NCBI GenBank assembly: GCA_963779515.1
Contig: CAVZYN010000018.1
Coordinates: 673,187-737,186, forward strand
DNA from: CAVZYN01 sp963779515
GTDB taxonomy: Bacteria > Pseudomonadota > Alphaproteobacteria > Rhizobiales > Hyphomicrobiaceae
DNA: 64,000 nucleotides
Direction: 5' to 3'
A program made the translations under genes and the position numbers. Below, one piece after another: positions 52,846 through 61,342 of the stretch. The notes beneath the pieces were generated by a model, which saw nothing but the letters and a program-made list of their open reading frames with translations, was not told the DNA's origin and made no database searches. Position 1 is the stretch's first letter; the number at the start of each line of letters is the position of its first letter.

Positions 52846-53406
52846 TAGGTGGCACCTTTCATCGTCGTCTTGAGCGTGTTGAGTTTGGTTCTGAGCGAAG
52901 AGTTCGATCATGCGGCTGCCGATCTTGACGATCAGCCCGCCCAGGATGCTGGGATCGACCTTCGCGCGAATGCGGATGTTTTTGCCGGCCGTCGCTTTCA
53001 GCGTGTCGGACAGCTGCGTCGTCTGCTCGGGCGTCAAGGGATGCGCCGACGTCACTTCGGCATCGACGAGGCCTTGTTCGCGCGCCGACAGCGTGCGGAA
53101 GTTCTTGATCATGTCGCCCGCCGCAAAGAGGCGACGATTTTTCGCGAGCAACTTGAAGAAATTGGCCGTCAATCCGCCGATGCCGACCTTACCCATGACG
53201 GCGGTCAGCGCCTTGCTTTGATCCTCGGCCGAAAACACCGGCGAACGAATCATGCGGACCATGTCAGGGCTCTGATCCATCAGCGTCTGGATCTGCCCAA
53301 GTTCTTGTTCTATAGCGGAAATCTTGCCTTGCTCTTTGGCAAGGTCAAACAGCGCCGAAGCATACCGCCCCGCCACGCTCGCCATCATCGGATCGTCGTT
53401 TGCCAC
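52845..53406 (-). CDS. atpH: ATP synthase F1 delta subunit, apparent single-base frameshift near the 3' end
   Basis: OSCP/delta subunit, about 186 residues after correction. The start is GTG at 53406 (product VANDDPMMASVAGRYASAL), the usual rhizobial start; the core has LAKNRRLFAAGDMIKNFRTL, VTSAHPLTPEQTTQLS and DPSILGGLIVKIGSRMIE. After this the given frame turns into nonfamily sequence and runs into atpA. Dropping one T near 52895-52902 restores SLRTKLNTLKTTMKGAT and a stop overlapping the atpA ATG, which is the normal delta end. First gene of the operon. Confidence 0.88.
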
Positions 53407-53771
53407 GTCGCATGCTCTCGGCCGTCGGACCCGAGCCTGGAGAGGCCAAGTCCTAAGAGTGTGCAGCGCCAGCGAAAACTGGCGCGTGACCACCCCTGAT
53501 CAAGGGAAGGCGGCAATAGAGTGAGGGCGGGCGACCGAATGGCACCCCCCTCTTGCCAACCGCGGTCCGCATACCATGGGTGCCAAGCCGCTTCAACCGC
53601 CCGCCCGTGTACGCGTTGACGCATTGGGGATGGAGGGTCCAGTGACCTGACGCACAATTATCATGACGGTGCCCGTGGCGTGTCGATTGGGGCTAGTCCC
53701 GTTCGTCTCTACGGCAGCCTGACGATAACGCAGGTGCAACGGCCCGTGTGGCCAAAGACTGGAGCAGAGCT
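53407..53771. other. 365-bp intergenic region, divergent atpH / DGPF-ECF promoters
   Basis: No gene is supported; the short ORFs are low-complexity readings. It contains the minus-strand promoter of the atp operon (not located), a GCGCCAG/CTGGCGC hairpin at 53466-53485, and on the plus side a good match to the ECF42 promoter at 53681-53707. Confidence 0.6.
53681..53707 (+). promoter_or_regulatory. Candidate ECF42-dependent promoter
   Basis: TGTCGA, a 17-bp spacer and CGTC match the -35 (TGTCGA) and -10 (CGA/TC) elements described for ECF42 sigma factors, as recalled from the literature. It lies ~65 bp before the DGPF gene that precedes the ECF42-type sigma gene, so autoregulation is likely. 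Confidence 0.6.
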
Positions 53772-54119
53772 ATGAAATACCTTGCACTCATTTATTCGGC
53801 ACCGAACTTGGAACCTCAGTACGGAACTCCGGAATTCAAGGAGTTCATGGCGGGCTACCTGACGGCAACCCAACGCTACAAGGCCGAAAAGGTCTTTTTG
53901 GCCGGCGAGGGCTTGCAGCCGACGTCGACGTCGACCACCGTGCGCGTGCGCAACGGCAAGACCGAGACGATTGACGGCCCCTTCGCCGAATCCAAGGAGC
54001 AGCTTGGCGGTTTCTATCTTCTCGATTGTGACAACCTCGACGCCGCGATCAAATACGCCGCCATGATCCCGTCGGCGAAATTCGGGTGCGTCGAGATCCG
54101 CCCCGTCATGAACTACTAA
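53772..54119 (+). CDS. YCII-related DGPF-domain protein
   Basis: 115 residues: MKYLALIYSAP start, central VRNGKTETIDGPFAESKEQLGGFYLLD with the defining DGPF motif, and an end typical of the family (CVEIRPVMNY). The ATG at 53772 follows GGAGCAG. DGPF proteins are linked to ECF42 sigma factors, whose gene follows after 21 bp; their biochemical function is not known. Confidence 0.92.
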   Translation: MKYLALIYSAPNLEPQYGTPEFKEFMAGYLTATQRYKAEKVFLAGEGLQPTSTSTTVRVRNGKTETIDGPFAESKEQLGGFYLLDCDNLDAAIKYAAMIPSAKFGCVEIRPVMNY

Positions 54120-54140
54120 GAAGAGCGCGCGCTGGACGAG

Positions 54141-55406
54141 ATGGCCATGGAGCCACCCCCCGATACAACCGGGCAGGCGATCGACAAAATCGTCCGTGAC
54201 CAGTGGGGGCGACTTTTATCCTCGCTGATCGGCAGCCTCGGCGACTTCCAACTCGCCGAGGACAGCCTTCAAGACGCCTTCGAGTCGGCCCTCACGCATT
54301 GGTCGCGCAATGGCCCGCCCCGTGCGCCGGCCGCTTGGCTGCTGCAAACCGCGCGTCGCAAGGCCATCGATCGAATCCGACGCCATCGGAATTTCGAGAA
54401 AAAGAGCGCCGAATACGCGCGTCTCATCGACGTGGAGCAGGACACAGCGGAAGCGATAGACAACGGCGCCATTCCTGACGAACGCCTGCAGTTGATCTTC
54501 ACGTGCTGCCACCCGGCACTTGATGAGAAGAGTCGCATTGCCTTAACGCTCCGTACCCTCGGCGGCTTGACGACGGGCGAGATCGCCCGCGCATTCCTCG
54601 ATACCGAAGAGGCGATGGCGCAGCGGCTGGTCCGCGCCAAACACAAGATAAAAACGGCGGCGATTCCCTATGTGGTGCCGGACACCGACGCCTGGCCCGA
54701 ACGGCTCGGGTCGGTGCTGGGCGTTCTCTATCTCATCTTCAATGAGGGCTATGCGGCGACGTCCGGCGACACACAGATTCGCCGCAGTCTATGCGATGAG
54801 GCCATCCGGTTGACGCGCATGCTTCTGCATTTGCGCCCAAGCGAACCGGAAACGATGGGGCTACTAGCCCTGATGCTTCTGCACGATTCCCGCCGCGACG
54901 CGCGCGCCGATGCGGACGGCCGTCTCATACCCCTCGAACAGCAGGACCGCGCACTGTGGCTGACCGCGCAGATCTTGGAAGGCGTGACGCTTGTCGAGCA
55001 GGCGCTGCCGCGCGGTAGGCTCGGGCCCTACCAGCTCCAGGCTGCCATCAGCGCGGTTCACGCCGAGGCGCCCTCGATCGGCAAGACAAATTGGCACGAA
55101 ATCGTCGTCCTTTATGATCTGCTCGACCAACTCTCACCCAACCCCGTCGTGCGCCTGAACCGCGCGGTCGCCGTGTCGTACGCCACATCAGCCGAAGCGG
55201 CACTCGTCGAACTCGAGACGCTCCGGACGGCGCTCGACCGCTACCAGCCTTTTCACGCCACTCTTGCCGATTGTCTGCGCCGCGCCGGACGTCGCGACGA
55301 CGCGGCCCGCGCCTACACCCGCGCCATCGCCCTCTCAACCAATCCTCAAGAACGCAATTTTCTCGACGGAAGACTGCACGAGCTTTTGCAACAATGGCGG
55401 CGTTGA
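54141..55406 (+). CDS. ECF42-type RNA polymerase sigma factor with C-terminal TPR-like domain
   Basis: 421 residues, far longer than a simple ECF factor. Sigma region 2 (LGDFQLAEDSLQDAFESAL, AWLLQTARRKAIDRIRR), region 4 (RIALTLRTLGGLTTGEIARAF, EEAMAQRLVRAKHKI), then a ~230-residue C-terminal extension (LYLIFNEGYAATSGD, RLTRMLLHLRPSEPETMGLL, LNRAVAVSYATSAEAALVEL) with TPR-like repeats. The extension and the adjacent DGPF gene define ECF42. The family has no anti-sigma factor; the extension is needed for activity. Confidence 0.93.
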   Translation: MAMEPPPDTTGQAIDKIVRDQWGRLLSSLIGSLGDFQLAEDSLQDAFESALTHWSRNGPPRAPAAWLLQTARRKAIDRIRRHRNFEKKSAEYARLIDVEQDTAEAIDNGAIPDERLQLIFTCCHPALDEKSRIALTLRTLGGLTTGEIARAFLDTEEAMAQRLVRAKHKIKTAAIPYVVPDTDAWPERLGSVLGVLYLIFNEGYAATSGDTQIRRSLCDEAIRLTRMLLHLRPSEPETMGLLALMLLHDSRRDARADADGRLIPLEQQDRALWLTAQILEGVTLVEQALPRGRLGPYQLQAAISAVHAEAPSIGKTNWHEIVVLYDLLDQLSPNPVVRLNRAVAVSYATSAEAALVELETLRTALDRYQPFHATLADCLRRAGRRDDAARAYTRAIALSTNPQERNFLDGRLHELLQQWRR

Positions 55407-55420
55407 GTTACCCTTTGTGA

Positions 55421-56164
55421 TCACGTCTGTGTCGCGCCGTTGACCTGCAGCATCTGGCCATTGATGAAGGCGCCGTTCTCGGACACCAACAGCGATACGG
55501 CCGCGGCGATCTCCTGTGGCTTGCCGAGCCGGCCGGCCGGAATTTTCGCTGCCTGACTTCGGATGTGCGCCGCCATCTTGGGATCGCTGCCGTCATCGGG
55601 CTCGATCGGTCCCGGCGAAATGATGTTGGCTGTGATGCCTTTGGCTGCGAACTCCTTGGCCAGCACCTTTGTCAGGCCCCAGGCGCCATGCTTGGCGACC
55701 GAAACGGCCGGCCGGTCGGCGTAGCCCGCGATCGAATTCATGCCGGAGAAGTTGACGATCCGCCCCCAACCGCGATCGATCATGCCGGGCAGCACCGCCC
55801 GCGACAACCACACCGCCGCGTAGAGATCGACATCGATCACGCGCTGAAAATCGGCGTCCGACATCTCGAGAAAACCACCGGTTGGACGAATCGCGGCGTT
55901 GTTGACCAGCACATCGATGCCACCGGCGCCGGCCGCCGCGTCCGCCGCGATCCGCAGGCACTCGGCCTTGGAGCCGACGTCTCCCATGACGACGCGGGCC
56001 TTGCGGCCAAGTCCGCGGACCGCCTCGGCGACGCTGTCGCAGGCCGCCCGGTTGGCCGATCCGTTGAGCACGATGTCGAAACCGTCTCGCGCGAGGCCCA
56101 CCGCGATCGCGCGTCCAATATTTCGGCCCGAGCCCGTGATCAAAGCCGTCCGTTGCCGTGTCAT
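55421..56164 (-). CDS. SDR-family oxidoreductase lacking the catalytic Tyr
   Basis: 247 residues from the ATG at 56164 (GAGGAG upstream). The cofactor motif TALITGSGRNIGRAIAVGL and LVNNAAIRPTG are classical, and Ser is present in VNFSGMNSIAG. The Tyr-x3-Lys motif reads VSVAKHGAWGLTK: Lys is kept but the Tyr position is Val. Convergent with the sigma gene. Either a changed mechanism or a non-catalytic role. Confidence 0.85.
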   Translation of the reverse strand: MTRQRTALITGSGRNIGRAIAVGLARDGFDIVLNGSANRAACDSVAEAVRGLGRKARVVMGDVGSKAECLRIAADAAAGAGGIDVLVNNAAIRPTGGFLEMSDADFQRVIDVDLYAAVWLSRAVLPGMIDRGWGRIVNFSGMNSIAGYADRPAVSVAKHGAWGLTKVLAKEFAAKGITANIISPGPIEPDDGSDPKMAAHIRSQAAKIPAGRLGKPQEIAAAVSLLVSENGAFINGQMLQVNGATQT

Positions 56165-56361
56165 GCCAATCTCCTCAAAATTGAACCCGCAACATGGCCC
56201 GGCGCGGGTGCCATGAAAAGCGGACATTTCATGCTGCAGCCTCACCCATCGGCCTTTTCATATCGCGCCGCCTTGCGCGACCGACTAGGCTATTGGCCGA
56301 TACTGAGGTGAGTCGCCGGTGCCGCGAGGCGCGCGCCCGCAATCGAGCACACGAGGACGTC

Positions 56362-57234
56362 ATGAAAGGCATTATTCTTGCCGGTGGCAGCGGCACACGC
56401 CTCTATCCCATGACCCGCGCCATCTCGAAGCAGATCGTGCCCGTCTATGACAAACCGCTCGTGTACTACCCCTTGTCGGTCTTGATGCTCGCCGGCATCC
56501 GCGAGATCTTGATCATCTCGACGCCGCGAGATTTGCCGTCATTTCAGCAGCTCCTCGGCGATGGCAGCCAATGGGGGCTGGCGCTGAGCTATGCCGAGCA
56601 GCCGCGCCCGGAGGGATTGGCGCAGGCGTTCATCATCGGTGAAACCTTCATCGGCCGCGACAGCGTGACCATGGTCCTTGGCGACAACATCTTCTTCGGC
56701 CATGGCTTGAGCGACGTCATTGCCGCCGGCCAAAACCGCAAATCCGGGGCTTCCGTGTTCGCCTATCAGGTGCGCGATCCGCAACGCTACGGCGTCGTCG
56801 CGTTCGACGCGCACGGCCGCGCCACCTCGATCGAGGAAAAACCCGCCGCGCCCAAATCCAACTGGGCCGTCGTCGGCCTTTATGTCTATGACAACGATGT
56901 CGTCGGCATCTCGAAAAACCTGAAACCGTCGGCGCGTGGCGAACTCGAAATCACCAGTGTCAACATGGTCTATCTCGAACGCGGCAGCCTCGGCGTCGAA
57001 AAACTCGGCCGCGGCTTTGCCTGGTTCGACACCGGCACACCCGACAGTCTGCTTGATGCCGCCAACTACGTCGCCACCCTCGAAAAGCGCCAGGGCTTGA
57101 AAGTCGCCTGCCCTGAAGAGATCGCGCTCCGTCAGGGGTTCATCGACAAGGCGCAACTTGAACGCCTGATCGCGACGGACTACGCGAAAAACGACTACGG
57201 CACATACTTGAAGGCCGTGATTGCCGAAGTTTGA
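56362..57234 (+). CDS. rfbA: Glucose-1-phosphate thymidylyltransferase
   Basis: 290 residues: MKGIILAGGSGTRLYPMT nucleotide motif, KQIVPVYDKPLVYYPL, MVLGDNIFFGHG and SIEEKPAAPKSNWAVVGLY. It makes dTDP-glucose, the first step to dTDP-rhamnose. The family start is the ATG at 56362; the longer in-frame extension to 56194 has no homology. rfbC follows; rfbB and rfbD are not in the window. Confidence 0.95.
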   Translation: MKGIILAGGSGTRLYPMTRAISKQIVPVYDKPLVYYPLSVLMLAGIREILIISTPRDLPSFQQLLGDGSQWGLALSYAEQPRPEGLAQAFIIGETFIGRDSVTMVLGDNIFFGHGLSDVIAAGQNRKSGASVFAYQVRDPQRYGVVAFDAHGRATSIEEKPAAPKSNWAVVGLYVYDNDVVGISKNLKPSARGELEITSVNMVYLERGSLGVEKLGRGFAWFDTGTPDSLLDAANYVATLEKRQGLKVACPEEIALRQGFIDKAQLERLIATDYAKNDYGTYLKAVIAEV

Positions 57235-57247
57235 TCGGGATACCAGC

Positions 57248-57802
57248 ATGGACATCAAACACCTCGACATTCCCGGCGTGATGCTGTTGACGCCGAAAAT
57301 CTTTCGCGACCCGCGCGGCTTCTTCTCCGAAACCTACAATCGCGAGGCCTGGCAAGCATCCGGCCTCACCGCCGAGTTCGTGCAGGACAACCAATCCCTC
57401 TCGCGCGATCCCGGCGTCGTTCGCGGCCTCCACTTCCAGATCGCGCCGAAAGCCCAGGGCAAAATCGTTCGCGTCGTGCGCGGCGCGATCTTCGACGTCG
57501 CCGTCGATATCCGCCCGGGCTCGCCCACCTACGGCCGCTTCGTCACCGCGACACTCAGTGCGGACAATTGGACCCAGATCTGGATCCCAGCCGGATTTGC
57601 GCATGGCCTTTGCACCCTCGAACCCGATACCGAGGTTTTGTACAAAGTCACCGCTCCCTATGCGCCATCGCTCGATCGCGGTATCGCCTGGGACGATCCC
57701 GCGCTCGGCATTCCCTGGCCAGTCGCACCCGGCAAAGCCATCCTTTCAGACAAAGACCGCCGTCACCCCCGCCTCGCCGATCTGCCGCCGCAGGTGTTTT
57801 GA
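57248..57802 (+). CDS. rfbC: dTDP-4-dehydrorhamnose 3,5-epimerase
   Basis: 184 residues, cupin fold: IPGVMLLTPKIFRDPRGFFSE at the start, FVQDNQSLSRDPGVVRGLHF with the catalytic His, VDIRPGSPTYG and IPAGFAHGLCTLEPDTEVLYK. Third step of dTDP-rhamnose synthesis. The ATG at 57248 is the family start, 13 bp after rfbA. Confidence 0.94.
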   Translation: MDIKHLDIPGVMLLTPKIFRDPRGFFSETYNREAWQASGLTAEFVQDNQSLSRDPGVVRGLHFQIAPKAQGKIVRVVRGAIFDVAVDIRPGSPTYGRFVTATLSADNWTQIWIPAGFAHGLCTLEPDTEVLYKVTAPYAPSLDRGIAWDDPALGIPWPVAPGKAILSDKDRRHPRLADLPPQVF

Positions 57803-57853
57803 CCGGCAGCGCCTGGCCTTGTTCGCGATATCGGGCCGCACCATATCAGTACG

Positions 57854-58243
57854 ATGAAGCGATGGTATCGACATCGTCGGTTGCGGGAGGCGCTCACTGT
57901 ATGGTTCTGGGCGGCATTTGCGCTCGCCGGCCTTGCCCCCATGGGTGCAACGCAACTTCACGATGTCCGAGCCAATACGATTGCGGCGTCCGCTTGCCAT
58001 GGCACGATCGCGTCGACGTCCACCGATGCGCTTCATTCTGGCGCAGCTCCGTCGCATGGGGTGACCAGCAATGCCGACGATCCGACGTTATCTTGTTTCG
58101 CCCACTGCCTCGCCACGGCCCTTCCAGTTCAATCCAATCCCATTGATCGCGACAGCGGCACGTTACCCAGCGATATGACGGCGGCGCACGGCGAGGGCCG
58201 CTCGCCAACGCCCTTGGACCGTCCGCCGATCGCACGAACCTGA
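57854..58243 (+). CDS. Small predicted secreted protein, family not recognised
   Basis: 129 residues. An N-terminal basic stretch and hydrophobic helix (ALTVWFWAAFALAGLAPMGA) suggest a signal peptide; the rest has paired Cys/His (SACHG, LSCFAHCLATA) and a low-complexity tail. It resembles the small DUF2946-type metal-stress proteins only in outline. It lies 100 bp before a Met-rich DUF305 gene, so a copper-related role is conceivable. Ribosome site weak; real gene status moderate. Confidence 0.5.
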   Translation: MKRWYRHRRLREALTVWFWAAFALAGLAPMGATQLHDVRANTIAASACHGTIASTSTDALHSGAAPSHGVTSNADDPTLSCFAHCLATALPVQSNPIDRDSGTLPSDMTAAHGEGRSPTPLDRPPIART

Positions 58244-58342
58244 TCCATCCAGTCCAGTTGTTGACCCTGCAGCAGCAAGAAGCGCCATTCCGATGCGCGC
58301 CTCGACTGCTGTCTCGAAAGATCACTCACAGGAGTAGACGTC

Positions 58343-58813
58343 ATGAACAAGACCATTCTCGCAGCGATGTTTCTTGCGGCCGCCGGAACGGCCGCCGTTA
58401 TCGCCCAACAACCCGCCCCGGGTGGCGGGCCTATGATGCAGGGCGGCATGCGGGGGAGCGGGGCGATGCAGCCAGGCGCCATGCCCGGGAGCCAACCGGG
58501 CATGATGCACCAAGGCATGATGCACCAAGGCATGGCCGCCCTGCCGAAAGGCGACCGCAGCCCGTCGAGCCTCGCGTTCAATGGAATCAACGCCAAGATG
58601 CACGCGGCGATGGACATCACCTTCACCGGTGATGCCGACAAGGACTTCGCCGCCGGCATGATCGCCCACCACGAAGGTGCGATCGACATGGCGAAGGTAG
58701 TGCTCGCCTTCGGCAAGGACACCGAGATGAAAAAGCTCGCGGACGACATCATCAAGGCGCAGGAGAAAGAAGTCGCCTGGATGAAGGAGTGGCAAGCCCG
58801 CAAGGCGAAGTAG
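58343..58813 (+). CDS. DUF305-family secreted Met/His-rich protein
   Basis: 156 residues. Signal peptide at residues ~1-20 (AAMFLAAAGTAAVIAQQ), then a Met/Gly/Pro-rich region with repeated GMMHQGMMHQGM, a common Cu(I)-binding type. The DUF305 (ferritin-like) domain follows with FAAGMIAHHEGAIDMAKVVL, whose HHxGA signature defines the family, and ends in EKEVAWMKEWQA. AGGAG lies 8 bases before the ATG. Likely periplasmic copper handling; not proven. Confidence 0.88.
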   Translation: MNKTILAAMFLAAAGTAAVIAQQPAPGGGPMMQGGMRGSGAMQPGAMPGSQPGMMHQGMMHQGMAALPKGDRSPSSLAFNGINAKMHAAMDITFTGDADKDFAAGMIAHHEGAIDMAKVVLAFGKDTEMKKLADDIIKAQEKEVAWMKEWQARKAK

Positions 58814-58831
58814 CAGATCGCGGCACACCGA

Positions 58832-58858
58832 AGGTGTCAGGCGGAATGCCTGACACCT
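58832..58858. repeat. Perfect 11-bp inverted repeat after the DUF305 gene
   Basis: AGGTGTCAGGC and GCCTGACACCT flank a 5-base loop, 18 bp past the DUF305 stop. No T tract follows on either strand, so this may be a dispersed palindrome rather than an intrinsic terminator. Confidence 0.6.
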
Positions 58859-59044
58859 GACGAGCGGAGCCCGTCGCAGCGGCGCGCAAGCAAAAAGACT
58901 CGTCCGGGAAATCTTGTGTATCGAATCGGGCTGACGGCGGTGTTTCGGATACACGCGTTCGCGCTGCGACTCGGCGTTCACTTGCCGGATCGCGCCACTT
59001 TCGCCATATGAACGGCTGCACTGCATCAGATAGACAGGTCCGCC

Positions 59045-60010
59045 ATGTCCGCCGCCCCGAAGCACGCCCGCGTCATCATCCTCGGCTCCGGTCCCGCCGG
59101 CTACACGGCTGCCGTCTATGCGGCGCGCGCCATGTTGAAGCCGCTGCTCCTGCAAGGCATCCAACCCGGCGGGCAGCTGACGATTACCACCGATGTCGAA
59201 AACTATCCGGGCTTCGCCAAGGTCATTCAGGGACCCTGGCTGATGGAGGAAATGAAGGCGCAGGCGGAACATGTCGGCACCGAGATCGTCATGGACCACA
59301 TCACCAAGGTGGACATGAAGCGCCGCCCGTTCCGCCTCGAAGGCGACAGCGGCGACACCTATACGTGCGACACACTCATCATTTGCACTGGCGCGCAGGC
59401 GAAGTGGTTGGGGCTTCCAAGCGAACAGCATTTCCAGGGCCACGGCGTCTCCGCCTGCGCCACCTGCGACGGTTTTTTCTACAAGAACAAAGAGGTCGTC
59501 GTCGTCGGCGGCGGCAACGCAGCTGTCGAAGAAGCGATGTTCCTCACGAATTTCGCGAGCAAAGTCACGGTCGTCCATCGTCGCGATCATTTTCGCGGCG
59601 AGAAGATCCTGCACGAGCGCTTGTTCAAAAATCCGAAGATTGCCGTCGTCTGGGACACCGTTGTCGAGGAGATCGTCGGTTCGAAGGATCCGAAATCCGT
59701 GACAGGCGTGCGCCTCAAGAACATCAAGACCGGCGCGGTTTCCGAGCGCAAAGTCGACGGCGTGTTTGTCGCCATTGGCCACGCGCCGGCGACCGAACTC
59801 TTCAAGGGTCAACTTGAGATGAAGGACAGCGGCTACCTGATCACCAAGTCCGACAGCACCGCGACTTCGATTCCGGGCGTGTTCGCCGCCGGCGATGTGA
59901 AAGACGACACGTTCCGGCAGGCCGTGACGGCAGCCGGCATGGGCTGCATGGCAGCCCTTGAAGCCGAGCGGTTCCTTGCTGAGCATGCACAGGCGGCCGC
60001 CGCTGAGTAA
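59045..60010 (+). CDS. trxB: Thioredoxin-disulfide reductase
   Basis: 321 residues: FAD motif ARVIILGSGPAGYTAAVYAA, redox pair SACATCDGFFYKNK, NADPH motif EVVVVGGGNAAVEEA and the C-terminal GVFAAGDVKDDTFRQAVTAA. It recycles thioredoxin with NADPH. It precedes an LsrB-type LysR gene, the arrangement found in Rhizobiales. Confidence 0.96.
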   Translation: MSAAPKHARVIILGSGPAGYTAAVYAARAMLKPLLLQGIQPGGQLTITTDVENYPGFAKVIQGPWLMEEMKAQAEHVGTEIVMDHITKVDMKRRPFRLEGDSGDTYTCDTLIICTGAQAKWLGLPSEQHFQGHGVSACATCDGFFYKNKEVVVVGGGNAAVEEAMFLTNFASKVTVVHRRDHFRGEKILHERLFKNPKIAVVWDTVVEEIVGSKDPKSVTGVRLKNIKTGAVSERKVDGVFVAIGHAPATELFKGQLEMKDSGYLITKSDSTATSIPGVFAAGDVKDDTFRQAVTAAGMGCMAALEAERFLAEHAQAAAAE

Positions 60011-60250
60011 TACCAACCCAAAACAACCAGTTTCTGAGTTTGAGCAGGCGTCCGACGGTCGCCCATGCCGCTGCCCCTTGCATTGCACGTGGCGCTTGCT
60101 ATGCTTTCAGCGCATAACAGAACGATGTGACCCCAGCATCGCGCTCCGTTGAACAAAAACATCCATTGAATTCAGAGGCTTCCAGGCTCTCACGGGAGAT
60201 CTGCGGCTGCCGATCGAGCAATGCGAGGAAACCCGAGGACGCCTGTGCCC

Positions 60251-61141
60251 ATGGATTGGGATAAATTGCGCATCTTTCACGCCGCCGCCGAAGCGGGAAG
60301 CTTCACGCATGCTGGGGAGACCTTGCGCATGAGCCAGTCGGCGGTCAGCCGGCAAGTCTCAGCGCTCGAGAAGGATCTCCGCATCGCGCTGTTCCACCGG
60401 CATGCGCGCGGCCTCGTGCTGACCGAGCAGGGCGAACTGCTGTTCCGCACTGCCTCCGAAATTTTGAGCAAGCTGTCGACCGCCGAAACGCTGCTCTCCG
60501 ATACCACGACCAAACCCACCGGCGACCTCCGCGTCACGGCGCCGACGGGCCTTGGCACGGTGTGGATCACGCAGCGCTTGCGCGAGTTCTATGAACTTTA
60601 TCCAGAAATCCGTGTCGAACTGATCCTCGCCGACGAACAGCTCGACATCTCCATGCGCGCCGCCGACGTCGCGCTCTGGACCAGCGAGCCGCAACAAAGC
60701 GACCTCATCCGCCGGCCGCTGTTCACGATGCAAATTCATGCCTACGCGTCGTCGGCCTACATCAAAAAATTTGGCGCGCCGCAGTCGATCGATCAGATTG
60801 AGAAACATCGGATCGTCTCGTACTCGGGCACGCCCGCGCCACATCTGTCGGCGATCCGTTGGCTCGAGATCGGTGGCCGCGAAGGCAAGGATCCGCGCAC
60901 GCCCGCATTCACGGCCAACAGCGTCATCGCTATGAAATACGCCATTCGCGCCGGGATCGGCATCGGCCTCATCCCCGATTATCTCACCGACGAGGAAACG
61001 GATCTTGTGCCGGTGTTGCGGGAAGCGACGCTGCCGAACATCCAGATCTACTTTGTCTATCCCGAGGAACTGAAGACGGCGAAGAAAGTGCAGGTTTTTC
61101 GCGACTTTCTGGTCAGCAAGTCGCGGCAATGGAAGTATTGA
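60251..61141 (+). CDS. lsrB: LysR-family regulator, LsrB/VtlR type
   Basis: 296 residues. The start MDWDKLRIFHAAAEAGSFTH and the helix-turn-helix (LRMSQSAVSRQVSALEKDL) match LsrB/VtlR; the effector domain has GDLRVTAPTGLGTVWI and the end YFVYPEELKTAKKVQVFRDF. In Sinorhizobium LsrB governs oxidative-stress and envelope genes; in Brucella VtlR activates the small RNA AbcR2, encoded nearby. trxB lies upstream and an AbcR-like RNA candidate downstream. Confidence 0.88.
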   Translation: MDWDKLRIFHAAAEAGSFTHAGETLRMSQSAVSRQVSALEKDLRIALFHRHARGLVLTEQGELLFRTASEILSKLSTAETLLSDTTTKPTGDLRVTAPTGLGTVWITQRLREFYELYPEIRVELILADEQLDISMRAADVALWTSEPQQSDLIRRPLFTMQIHAYASSAYIKKFGAPQSIDQIEKHRIVSYSGTPAPHLSAIRWLEIGGREGKDPRTPAFTANSVIAMKYAIRAGIGIGLIPDYLTDEETDLVPVLREATLPNIQIYFVYPEELKTAKKVQVFRDFLVSKSRQWKY

Positions 61142-61224
61142 CGCGAAGCGGGCTGCGCAAGTCATGCGGCGGGCGCATGCCGAACATGCCGCCTTCCCGA
61201 TTGCGGCCCGTCATCACTCTGCAA

Positions 61225-61342
61225 TGATGCAGGCAGCTGTGACGGACAGCTGATGAAGGCCGTTCCCTCCCTTTGACGCCTTCAGCCCATGGAAATGGGT
61301 CACCCTCAACCGGGCTCGGTTTCGCCGATGCCCGGTTTTTTT
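61225..61342 (+). ncRNA. Candidate AbcR-like (alpha-r15 type) regulatory small RNA
   Basis: The 247-bp gap after the LsrB/VtlR-like gene has an RNA-like layout. It holds a 7-bp hairpin CAGCTGT-GACGG-ACAGCTG at 61234-61252, then a 7-bp hairpin TGAAGGC/GCCTTCA at 61254-61284 whose 17-base loop exposes TTCCCTCCC, an anti-Shine-Dalgarno sequence, then a strong terminator. AbcR RNAs of Rhizobiales have this order and are often encoded near VtlR/LsrB. The 5' end is approximate. Confidence 0.6.
61308..61342 (+). terminator. Rho-independent terminator downstream of lsrB / small RNA candidate
   Basis: AACCGGGC and GCCCGGTT form an 8-bp stem with a 14-base loop, followed immediately by five further T residues. 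It ends the small RNA candidate and would also stop read-through from lsrB. Confidence 0.85.

Noticed and set aside
51316..53493. A 725-residue fused AtpH-AtpA protein
   Set aside because: The normal delta C terminus and stop are present in the next frame; the fusion depends on a single extra base, so two separate genes are annotated.
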